A DNA stretch of 64,000 nt from Tardibacter chloracetimidivorans (GTDB lineage Bacteria > Pseudomonadota > Alphaproteobacteria > Sphingomonadales > Sphingomonadaceae), in the NCBI RefSeq assembly GCF_001890385.1, contig NZ_CP018221.1:2157501-2221500 (forward strand), given 5' to 3'. The notes under the pieces are model-generated. The model did no database searches. It was not told the DNA's origin and saw only the letters and a program-made list of their open reading frames with translations. Each line of letters opens with the position of its first letter. The first letter of the stretch is position 1. Positions 26,392 through 33,612 of this stretch are shown in pieces. A program made the translations under genes and the position numbers.

Positions 26392-27603
26392 ATGAACGAC
26401 GTGTCCGAGCTGCTTCGGTCGAGGAAATATGATCAGGGGCGCACCTGGAGCGCGTGGCCGGCTTACGAAGCCGCAGAGTCCGGACTGCTGAACTATTGGT
26501 ACCCCGCGGCCTGGGCGTCGGAGATCGGCAAAAATCCGACGCCTGTCCGGATCTGCGCAGTAAACATCATGCTGATGCGCGACGAGGAGGGTCAGGTGCG
26601 CGCGCTTCGCGATCGCTGCCCTCATCGTGGCGTGAAGCTGTCGCAGGGCATCCAGGAGTTCCCGAACACCATCAGCTGCCCGTATCACGGCTGGACCTAC
26701 CGGCTCAGCGACGGCGAACTGGTCGCCGTCATCACCGATGGCCCCGACAGCCGCATCTGCGGGGCCGTCGCGGTGCAGACGTTCGCGGCCGAGGAGCGCC
26801 TCGGCCTCGTCTGGGTCTTCGTCGGCAATGCCGACACCTACCCGCTCGACAAGCAGCTTCCCGAAGAGCTGGTCGACGCCCCGCCCCATGCAGTGGGCGG
26901 CCGTATCGAAAACCGTTCGGGCAACTGGCGGTTCTACGCCGAGAACGGGTTCGACGAGGGGCATGCGAAATATCTTCACCGCACATCGCTGTGGCGCACG
27001 TTCAAGATGATGCCGACGTGGAACAAGATCCACATCGAGAAACTGGGGCGCTGGCTCTACCGCGTCGAAGACGAACGCTATTGGGAAGCCGAGTTCCCCG
27101 GCGTCGGCAAATGGTCAAATGATCGCTGGTGGAAAATCAAGCCGAAGCAGCACCAGGGCAGGATGCTGGGCAACACGGGCGGATCGGTGCGTAACGATCC
27201 CTATATCGCGGGTCTCGACCTGCCGGGCTTCGCCTCGCTGTCACTGCCGGGCGTCCTCCGAATCGCCTATCCGCAGTTCATTCACTACGAATTCTATGTA
27301 CCGATCGACTCCGGGCATACGAAATATGTCGGCGTCATGGTGCAGTTCAAATCGGGTCTGGCGAAGGCCAAGTTCTACCTCAAATATCTGCTGGGCATCC
27401 GCTGGCTTTTCCACGGCCAGTTCTCGGGCCAGGATCATTGGATGGTGGAGCAGACCGACGCGCCGCCCGAGCGGCTGTACCGGCCGGACGTGTCGCTGAT
27501 CGAGTGGCGCAGGCTGTTCGACGGTCGTCACGCGATCACGGGCGAGCCGACTGCCGGGGCTGGCCATCCTTCCGGCGCAACCGCCACAGCCTCCACCAAT
27601 TGA
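26392..27603 (+). CDS. Rieske non-heme iron oxygenase, terminal (alpha) component
   Basis: A 403-residue ring-hydroxylating oxygenase. The Rieske domain binds [2Fe-2S] through CPHRG (Cys76, His78) and CPYHGW (Cys96, His99). The catalytic domain has the mononuclear iron motif AENGFDEGHAKYLH (Asp188, His191, His196). Size and phrases such as SLPGVLRIAYP and YVPIDSG recall CarAa/KshA-like homo-oligomeric oxygenases that need no beta subunit. It would hydroxylate an aromatic or heteroaromatic ring with electrons from a ferredoxin and reductase. Neither is intact in this window; only a ferredoxin stub remains at 22.9 kb. First gene of an operon with a hydrolase (10 nt on) and an M20-like gene. Substrate unknown. 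Confidence 0.92.
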   Translation: MNDVSELLRSRKYDQGRTWSAWPAYEAAESGLLNYWYPAAWASEIGKNPTPVRICAVNIMLMRDEEGQVRALRDRCPHRGVKLSQGIQEFPNTISCPYHGWTYRLSDGELVAVITDGPDSRICGAVAVQTFAAEERLGLVWVFVGNADTYPLDKQLPEELVDAPPHAVGGRIENRSGNWRFYAENGFDEGHAKYLHRTSLWRTFKMMPTWNKIHIEKLGRWLYRVEDERYWEAEFPGVGKWSNDRWWKIKPKQHQGRMLGNTGGSVRNDPYIAGLDLPGFASLSLPGVLRIAYPQFIHYEFYVPIDSGHTKYVGVMVQFKSGLAKAKFYLKYLLGIRWLFHGQFSGQDHWMVEQTDAPPERLYRPDVSLIEWRRLFDGRHAITGEPTAGAGHPSGATATASTN

Positions 27604-27613
27604 GGGAACAATC

Positions 27614-28486
27614 ATGATGAACCTGGACCCGGGCCCAGCGCCCGAAGGGCGGAAGCTGTCCGTCGCCGGCCGTGAGTTCCACCTCATCGAAATGGGCGAA
27701 GGAGCACCCCTTTTTCTGCTCCATGGCGGCGGCCCCGGCTGCACCGCCTGGTCCGATTTCGGCGTCGTAGCGCGCATGTTCGCCAGAAATCGGCGCTGCA
27801 TCATGCCGGACCTTCTTCAATATGGCCGATCGGACAAGCAGGTCATCCAAGGGCCGATGTGGACCTACCATGCCGGAATGATGGTCGGGCTCATGGACGC
27901 GCTCGGAGTCGAGCGTGCGGACTTCGTCTGCAACAGCTGGGGCGGCACGATCGCGCTCTGCCTTGCGGCGCACTATCCGGACCGCGTGCGCTCGCTGGTG
28001 ATCACGGGATCCATGCCTGTTTTCTACGGACCCCTCGCGCCCTTGCCCGAGGAGGGGCGGCGGGGACGCAACGCTCGCGACGTCTATTATGGCGGCGAAG
28101 GACCGACGCTTGAGAAGATGCGTGCCTTGATGGCGCGTCTCGAATGGCATGATGCGTCGCGCATCCCCGAGACGACCGTCCGCATGCGCTACGAGCAGAG
28201 CCTCGACGAAGGTGAGATGGCGCTCGCCGCGCGCACGGACGGCCCGCGTGGCGATTGGCAGGACCTGACCAACGAACTTGCCAAGGTGGCATGCCCGACG
28301 CTGTTCTGCTGGGGATTGCAGGATGCGTTCCTGACCCCTGACTATCCGATGATGTTGACCCGGATGGTGCAGCGCGGGCAGCTGCACATACTCGACGCCG
28401 CGTCGCATCATCTCCAGGAGGAGCGCCCGGTCCACTATCATCAGATCGTGCAGTCCTTCCTCGATCAGCCGGAGGACGCCCGATGA
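27614..28486 (+). CDS. Alpha/beta hydrolase, meta-cleavage product hydrolase-like
   Basis: A 290-residue hydrolase with the HGGGPG oxyanion signature typical of BphD/MhpC-type C-C hydrolases. The nucleophile is Ser108 in CNSWGG, where Cys replaces the first Gly of the usual GxSxG. The acid is Asp237 in WGLQDAFLTP and the His is in ASHHLQEE (265/266). The triad is complete, unlike the hydrolase on the left arm. It follows the Rieske gene by 10 nt and abuts the M20-like gene. It probably hydrolyses the ring-cleavage product to a 2-hydroxydienoate and an acid. Why the locus holds two such enzymes is open; they may act on different intermediates. Confidence 0.9.
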   Translation: MMNLDPGPAPEGRKLSVAGREFHLIEMGEGAPLFLLHGGGPGCTAWSDFGVVARMFARNRRCIMPDLLQYGRSDKQVIQGPMWTYHAGMMVGLMDALGVERADFVCNSWGGTIALCLAAHYPDRVRSLVITGSMPVFYGPLAPLPEEGRRGRNARDVYYGGEGPTLEKMRALMARLEWHDASRIPETTVRMRYEQSLDEGEMALAARTDGPRGDWQDLTNELAKVACPTLFCWGLQDAFLTPDYPMMLTRMVQRGQLHILDAASHHLQEERPVHYHQIVQSFLDQPEDAR

Positions 28487-28499
28487 AGATGCTGAAGCG

Positions 28500-29840
28500 T
28501 TGGTTCGTCCGCCTGCTGACCCGGACCACTGGGACGTGGATCGGCTCGCCTTCCCGGCGGCGGTGATGCTTACGCCGCGGCAGCAGAATGCCTATCACCG
28601 GGCTCGCACCCTCATCACCGGCGACAGGCTGGCCGAAGCCGCATCGATGCTGGTCGACATGGCATCTCCGACGGGTGCTGAAGGACCGCTGGCCCGCGCA
28701 GTCGTCGACCGGCTGACGGGCCTGGGCATCGATGCGCAGGAGCAGGCGCTGGATGCTCGCCAATCCAACGCCTTTGCCATCTTGCGCGGGACAGGTGCCC
28801 GGGCATCGCTGATGCTGTACGCGCCAACCGACACCGTCACGTCGAACAGTGCCGATGAGGATACGCCCTGGGCCGCGGCGGAGCTGCTCCCGGAGATGCG
28901 CGCGGAGGCTGTCGTCGCCGACGGCCTGATCTCGGGCCTCGGGGCGCACAACCCCAAGGGTCACGCCGCCTGCGCCATGGTCGCGTTCGAGGCTTTGGCG
29001 GAGAGCGACGTTGTGCCGAGCGGAGATCTGATGCTCGGGCTGGGCGCGGGTGGCATGCCGACCGACGCGCGGCCCGGCATGCGCCCGGACAGTGGACATG
29101 GCGTCGGCTGCGCGCACATGCTGCGGCAGGGACCGAAGCCGGATTATGCCGTAATCGCCAAATCGGGCTGGTCGGTGTCGTGGGAGGAGGTCGGACTCGC
29201 CTGGTATGAGGTTAACGTCGCGGGCGCCCACAGCTATGTCGGCAGCCGTCACCTCCTGCCCTATTCCAATGCCATCGCGAATGCCGGCAAGGTCGTCGCC
29301 GATCTGGAGGAGTGGTTCCCCATCTGGACGGAAACGCATCGCTCCGGCCTGGTCGCTCCCCAAGGGGTGGTGTCTTTCATCGAGAGCGGTTGGCGACGGA
29401 TGACCGCGTTCACGCCGGCGGCCTGCCGAATCCGTTTCGACCTGCGCCTCAGCCCTCGGACATCGGCTGAAGAAGCGGACCGCGCAGTCGACATGCAATT
29501 GCAGACCATCGCGGCGCGCCACGGGCTGGATCTGTCATGGCGGCGACTCGTCACGATCCCGGGGACCACCACCGCGCCGGACAACCTCATCATCCGCACC
29601 GCGATCGAGGCGTGGGAGCATATCGAGGGCCGCGCCCATCAGCCCGCGCCGGGCATGTCCGGCGCGACCGACGCGAACATCCTGCGCGCGCACGGCGTAC
29701 CGACCGCGAGAATCGGCCTGCCAAAGGTGCGCCGCCCGGACATCGATTTCCAGCGGGGCATGAACATGGCGTCGCTGGACGACATGGAGCGGCTAACCCG
29801 CCATCTGCTCTACGTCGCAGTCGCCATCTGTTGCGACTGA
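28500..29840 (+). CDS. M20 peptidase/deacetylase-like protein lacking metal ligands
   Basis: A 446-residue M20/DapE/ArgE-fold protein, with a catalytic domain, an inserted dimerisation domain (about residues 225-340) and a C-terminal half ending DDMERLTRHLLYVAVAI. The positions that bind the two zinc ions look changed: the usual GHxD is YAPTD, the Asp of the GxxDxKG block is Asn (AHNPKG), the EE pair is absent in GLGAGGMPTDA, and the last His region reads GMNMAS. It is therefore probably not a normal zinc hydrolase. Start: TTG 28500 or ATG 28566. ATG 28483, coupled to the previous stop, is in another frame, so an old frameshift is possible. Third gene of the Rieske operon; role unknown. Confidence 0.8.
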   Translation: MVRPPADPDHWDVDRLAFPAAVMLTPRQQNAYHRARTLITGDRLAEAASMLVDMASPTGAEGPLARAVVDRLTGLGIDAQEQALDARQSNAFAILRGTGARASLMLYAPTDTVTSNSADEDTPWAAAELLPEMRAEAVVADGLISGLGAHNPKGHAACAMVAFEALAESDVVPSGDLMLGLGAGGMPTDARPGMRPDSGHGVGCAHMLRQGPKPDYAVIAKSGWSVSWEEVGLAWYEVNVAGAHSYVGSRHLLPYSNAIANAGKVVADLEEWFPIWTETHRSGLVAPQGVVSFIESGWRRMTAFTPAACRIRFDLRLSPRTSAEEADRAVDMQLQTIAARHGLDLSWRRLVTIPGTTTAPDNLIIRTAIEAWEHIEGRAHQPAPGMSGATDANILRAHGVPTARIGLPKVRRPDIDFQRGMNMASLDDMERLTRHLLYVAVAICCD

Positions 29841-30213
29841 CGCGAACCCGATCGAACGAAGGGCTCTGATCACCCCCTCGGGGTCTGGCCTCAGCCGACA
29901 TGTCATCTCGCAGCGGCTTAAAAAGGATCACTGGACGATGGCCACAAAGTCCCCCCAATCCGTTCCCTCAGTAACGCTGCCGCCCGGGCTGCGTCGCCCG
30001 ACATGCGCTGACCAGCGCCCTCGGGAGCAGCGCCGCTCGACCATTACGTTCAGTTGGCGGTCTTCTTCTGTTCAGGCCAGCAATTTGAGCGGCGACTGGA
30101 TCAATAGGCGCATCCCGATAAGCAGCCCCGACGCAGCGATCTCCGCCTGACGGAACGAAATCCGTTTACGGCACGTTGAGGATCGAACCCGCCAAGGAAA
30201 GCGCTGCCGAGCC
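29841..30213. other. Boundary region between catabolic genes and core genes, no gene seen
   Basis: This stretch separates the last catabolic gene from the cytochrome oxidase cluster. Short frames occur in all phases but none resembles a known protein or has a good ribosome site. A short inverted repeat ACGGA/TCCGT lies near 30148-30163 without a T tract. I see no tRNA, attachment-site repeat or transposase fragment. It may be decayed coding sequence. Confidence 0.35.
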
Positions 30214-30960
30214 GTGGACGCCGTCAAGGTCTGGACGCCCTATTGCGGAGCCGCCCCGGCTCCGGCCGAACTCCTCGCGCGTTGGAACCTCGACCCTGTG
30301 CTGCTGGCGGCGCTTGTCGCGGCCACGCTCGCAGGCGGCTTCGCATTGCGGCCATATCCCGCCCGCCGGAGAGCGTTCCTTGCCGCAATGGCGCTTCTGG
30401 CGGTGCTGTTCATATCACCCTTCTGCGCGCTGACATCGGCCCTGTTCTCGGCGCGGGTCGTCCATCATGTGCTGCTGACCGCCTGTGCTGCGCCGCTTCT
30501 GGCCGCCGCCATCGGCACGGACAGACATCGCCTTCCTGGCGGGCTTGCGGCCTGGACCGCGCTTCATGGGCTGATCTTCTGGCTGTGGCATGCGCCCCCC
30601 GCCTATGCGTGGGCCTTGTCGAGCGATGCCGCCTATTGGCTGATGCAGGCTTCGCTGCTTGCAAGCGCGGCCGGGCTCTGGACGGCCCTGCGAACGGCCC
30701 CCGCCCTGGCCGGTGTCGGTGCGCTGCTCGCGACCATGGTCCAGATGGGTGTGCTGGGCGCGCTGATCACCTTCAGCGGCCGCGCGCTTTACGCGCCGCA
30801 CCTGCTGGGGCCGCAAGACTGGGGCTATTCCCCGCTGGAGGACCAGCAACTCGCCGGGCTGATCATGTGGGCGCCCGGCGCGGCGATCTATCTGGCGGCG
30901 GCGCTCGTCCTTCTCGGCCTCTGGCTGCGCGACGAAAGCGCACGGCCACAGCCCGGCTGA
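30214..30960 (+). CDS. Cytochrome c oxidase assembly protein, Caa3_CtaG family
   Basis: A 248-residue polytopic membrane protein of the Caa3_CtaG (CtaG_2) family. It has an N-terminal WTPYCG motif, about six to seven hydrophobic segments, conserved His in RVVHHVLL and WLWHAPPAYAW, and a C-terminal LIMWAPGA segment. The family is needed for caa3 oxidase maturation, probably copper delivery. The start is GTG at 30214, since a stop in this frame lies at 30178-30180 and no ATG is available before the conserved start. No well-placed ribosome site is visible. It leads the oxidase cluster; its TGA overlaps the ATG of cytochrome b561. Confidence 0.85.
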   Translation: MDAVKVWTPYCGAAPAPAELLARWNLDPVLLAALVAATLAGGFALRPYPARRRAFLAAMALLAVLFISPFCALTSALFSARVVHHVLLTACAAPLLAAAIGTDRHRLPGGLAAWTALHGLIFWLWHAPPAYAWALSSDAAYWLMQASLLASAAGLWTALRTAPALAGVGALLATMVQMGVLGALITFSGRALYAPHLLGPQDWGYSPLEDQQLAGLIMWAPGAAIYLAAALVLLGLWLRDESARPQPG

Positions 30961-31631
30961 TGCTGAAGCAGATCAGGGCATGGGCGCGAAGCCACACCGA
31001 GCGCGACCGCTATTCACCCGTCGGCATCGCGTTCCACTGGGTGATGGCGTTTCTCGTCCTCTTCCAGCTGGGCTGGGGCTGGTACGCCAGCCGCATGCCG
31101 GTGGGCGGCGACAAGCTCCATGCCTATGAAGTCCACAGCGCGGCGGGCCTCCCGGTGCTGCTGCTGGCGATCGGGCGCGTGGCCTGGCGGCTGATCATTC
31201 CCGGCCCGGTGAACGATGCGGACCGGCAGGGGCTGCAGACCGACGCCGCCTATGCGATCCATTATCTGTTCTACGCCTGTTTCTTCGGCCTTCCGATCAG
31301 CGGATGGGTGATGTGGTCTTCGATCGCAGCGCCGGGGCCGCTCTATCTCGCCGGTGTCATACCCTGGCCGCGCCTGCCGCTGGAGGAACTGCCTGTCATG
31401 ACCCGCTGGGTTCTGATGGATGCGGCGGAAGATGTTCACCATATCCTAGTCTATCTGCTGCTGCTGGCGGTCCCGCTTCATGTGGTGGCGGCGCTGAAGC
31501 ACCATTTCTGGGATCATCACGACGTTCTGCGAGGGATGCTTCCCGAGATTCCGGACGCTGAGGACCCCCGCGCAGGCTTGCGGCATAAGCCGCGACCCGG
31601 TCAATCTCCCGAGCGCTCAGCCGCAGACTGA
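30960..31631 (+). CDS. Cytochrome b561-family membrane protein
   Basis: A 223-residue four-helix diheme membrane cytochrome of the bacterial b561 type. Likely heme ligands are His in GIAFHWVMAF, EVHSAAGLPVLLL, AEDVHHILVY and VPLHVVAALKHHF. An N-terminal RYSPVGIAFHW motif is typical. It transfers electrons between quinol and periplasmic or membrane acceptors. The start overlaps the CtaG stop (TGATG), so the two are coupled. The 3' end overlaps a convergent cytochrome c frame by 236 nt. Function within the oxidase cluster, perhaps an electron entry route, is inferred from location. Confidence 0.88.
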   Translation: MLKQIRAWARSHTERDRYSPVGIAFHWVMAFLVLFQLGWGWYASRMPVGGDKLHAYEVHSAAGLPVLLLAIGRVAWRLIIPGPVNDADRQGLQTDAAYAIHYLFYACFFGLPISGWVMWSSIAAPGPLYLAGVIPWPRLPLEELPVMTRWVLMDAAEDVHHILVYLLLLAVPLHVVAALKHHFWDHHDVLRGMLPEIPDAEDPRAGLRHKPRPGQSPERSAAD

Positions 31632-32220
31632 TGACGGTCATGACATTTCCGGGATCGTTGCGGCGCTCCCCTCGCCGCCAGGCGCTGAGCTGGGCCGCAA
31701 GATAAGCGGCAGGCTGCCCGGCCAGCGCCGGATTGGCCGGGCCGACGCCCTCTCCCTCCACGCCATGACAATCGGCGCAGGGCAACAGCCCGCGTGACGG
31801 ATCGCCCTTCACATAGATCGGAGGGGCGGCGCGTGCGGTTTCAGTAGCAAGCGGGTCGAACGGCATCTCACTGTAATAGGCGGAGACGGCCATTCGGTCG
31901 GCCGCCGACAGGCGTCTTGAGATCGCCTCCATCTCCGGATGCAAGCGCAGTCCGGCTGCATAGCCTTCAAGCTGGCGCGTCATATAGCCCATGTCCAGTC
32001 CGGCGAGACGCGGCGCACCCGCGCCATTGCCTTCCCCTTCCAGCCCATGACAGGTGAAGCAGGCGTTGGGCGCGCCCGCGTCGCCGCCGCTCACAGCGAT
32101 GAGATCGCCGGTGCGCTTGAACCGCTCCATCGAGGTCGGATCGGCCGCGCCGCACCCGGCAAGCAGCGCCAACCATGCAAGGGCGCAAACGGAGGGGGAT
32201 GGCCGCGGACAAGTCGTCAC
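31396..32220 (-). CDS. Diheme c-type cytochrome lipoprotein
   Basis: A protein of about 274 residues with two class I cytochrome c domains, heme motifs CFTCHG and CADCHG, and distal Met-bearing segments (YYSEMPFDP, NVMTVISLRL). The chosen GTG start gives a lipoprotein signal ending LALLAGC, so it should sit on the periplasmic face of a membrane. The frame continues upstream to ATG 32292, but that would overlap the divergent cytochrome gene. The last 40 or so codons lie antisense to cytochrome b561 and look like read-through, suggesting a lost stop codon. It may feed electrons to the adjacent caa3-type oxidase. Confidence 0.82.
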   Translation of the reverse strand: MTTCPRPSPSVCALAWLALLAGCGAADPTSMERFKRTGDLIAVSGGDAGAPNACFTCHGLEGEGNGAGAPRLAGLDMGYMTRQLEGYAAGLRLHPEMEAISRRLSAADRMAVSAYYSEMPFDPLATETARAAPPIYVKGDPSRGLLPCADCHGVEGEGVGPANPALAGQPAAYLAAQLSAWRRGERRNDPGNVMTVISLRLSAREIDRVAAYAASLRGGPQRPESREASLAERRDDPRNGASAPPPHEAGPPAAADRLGYGEHLPPHPSEPSGS

Positions 32221-32284
32221 GGGTCGGGAACTTCCACCCTTCCAAGTTGGTTCCCTGTGGAGGTTTCCTCCGTTCCCGGTCCCG

Positions 32285-32671
32285 ATGCGCAAAAAGGTTC
32301 AGCTTGTCCGGCATGTCCCGCTTCTGCTTTCAGCCCTATTGGCCGCCTGCAAACCGCTCCCCGATGACCGCCATCACATGCCGGGCGCGAGCGCCGAGCG
32401 CGGGCGCGAAGCGATCGAGCGCGTGGGCTGCGGGAGCTGCCACGTGATCCCCGGAATCCGCTGGCCGAAAGGCCGGGTAGGTCCGACGCTTGGCGGATTG
32501 CCGCGGCAGGCGCTGATCGCGGGAAAACTCCCCAACCGACCGGACGAGCTTGCCCGCTTCGTCCGTGACGCGCCGTCGCTAGTCCCCGGAATCAACATGC
32601 CCGCCATGCCGCTCAGCAGCGAAGAGGCCCGCGACATAGCGGCATATCTCTATCAGATGGACGCGCGCTGA
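32285..32671 (+). CDS. Monoheme c-type cytochrome lipoprotein
   Basis: A 128-residue lipoprotein cytochrome c. A short signal ends in LLSALLAAC. The heme motif is CGSCHVIPG and the axial Met is probably in GINMPAMPL. The C-terminal helix (SSEEARDIAAYLYQM) is typical of class I cytochromes. ATG 32285 is the only reasonable start, but the nearest GGAGG (32259-32263) is far upstream and pairs with CCTCC (32267-32271) in a tight hairpin, so translation control is unclear. Its stop overlaps the start of oxidase subunit II, and it probably donates electrons to that complex. Confidence 0.87.
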   Translation: MRKKVQLVRHVPLLLSALLAACKPLPDDRHHMPGASAERGREAIERVGCGSCHVIPGIRWPKGRVGPTLGGLPRQALIAGKLPNRPDELARFVRDAPSLVPGINMPAMPLSSEEARDIAAYLYQMDAR

Positions 32672-33612
32672 TGCTGGAGGGGTGGCCGCCGCCGATATTC
32701 GATCCCGCAGGCCCGTTCGCCGGGTCCATCACCACGCTTGCCTGGGTATTGCTGGCAATGGCGGCCGCGGTGTTTGCGGTGGTCATGGCCGCGCTGTGGA
32801 TCGCGCTTTTCGGCAACGACCGGCTGAAGGCCAGGCTGGGCGGCGACTGGGTGATCTGGGCGGGCGGTATCGCCTTTCCCGTGGTGGTGCTGAGCCTGCT
32901 GCTCTTTTACGGCCTGTCGCTCACCCGCAATCTTTCCGTTGCCCCGGGCGCAGACGAGATGCGGGTTCGCGTCACGGGCGAGATGTGGTGGTGGCGCGTC
33001 GCCTATCTCGACGAGAATGGCGGCGAGGTGGTGCTCGACGCCAATGAACTCCACATCCCGGTCGGCGAGCCTGTCGCGCTTGAGCTGGAATCGAACGATG
33101 TCATCCACAGCTTCTGGGTGCCGCGCCTGTCGGGCAAGCTGGACATGGTGCCCGGCAGACGCAACGTCATGCGCATCCAGGCGGACAAGCCCGGCGTCTA
33201 TGGCGGGCAATGCGCCGAATATTGCGGCGGCCCCCATGCACTGATGGGATTTGTCGTCGTCGCGCATCGGCCACGGGATTTCGCCGCGCTGATACAGGCG
33301 TGGCAAAGCCCCCCGGCCCCGGCGCAATCGGCCGGGACTGCCCGTGGCGAGCGTCTTTTCTTCAGCGCCGGCTGCGCCGCCTGCCACCGCATAGAAGGCA
33401 CCAGGGCAAATGGCCTGGCCGGTCCCGACCTCACCCATGTCGGCTCAAGGCGGACGCTAGGCGCGGGAATCCTGCCCAACAACCGGGGAACGATGATGGG
33501 CTGGATCGGCGATGCCCAAGCGATCAAGCCCGGCAACCGCATGCCGCCCTATCACGCGCTTTCGGGCGACGATCTGAAGGCGCTCGCGATCTTCCTCGAG
33601 ATGCAGAAATGA
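32671..33612 (+). CDS. Cytochrome c oxidase subunit II with C-terminal heme c (caa3 type)
   Basis: A 313-residue subunit II. Two N-terminal membrane helices are followed by the periplasmic cupredoxin domain with a complete CuA site (VIHSFW and CAEYCGGPHALM). A C-terminal cytochrome c domain carries CAACHR, the hallmark of caa3 oxidases. It takes electrons from cytochrome c through heme c and CuA to subunit I. Start and stop both overlap neighbouring genes (TGATG and ATGA), so the cluster is tightly coupled. Unlike many CoxB proteins it has no long cleaved signal peptide; the first helix begins near residue 18. Confidence 0.95.
   Translation: MLEGWPPPIFDPAGPFAGSITTLAWVLLAMAAAVFAVVMAALWIALFGNDRLKARLGGDWVIWAGGIAFPVVVLSLLLFYGLSLTRNLSVAPGADEMRVRVTGEMWWWRVAYLDENGGEVVLDANELHIPVGEPVALELESNDVIHSFWVPRLSGKLDMVPGRRNVMRIQADKPGVYGGQCAEYCGGPHALMGFVVVAHRPRDFAALIQAWQSPPAPAQSAGTARGERLFFSAGCAACHRIEGTRANGLAGPDLTHVGSRRTLGAGILPNNRGTMMGWIGDAQAIKPGNRMPPYHALSGDDLKALAIFLEMQK

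Noticed and set aside
26392-27603. Naming the locus as a carbazole (car) operon
   Set aside because: Class of oxygenase, dioxygenase and regulator are similar, but the small dioxygenase subunit, ferredoxin and gene order do not match, so a car name would be over-assignment.
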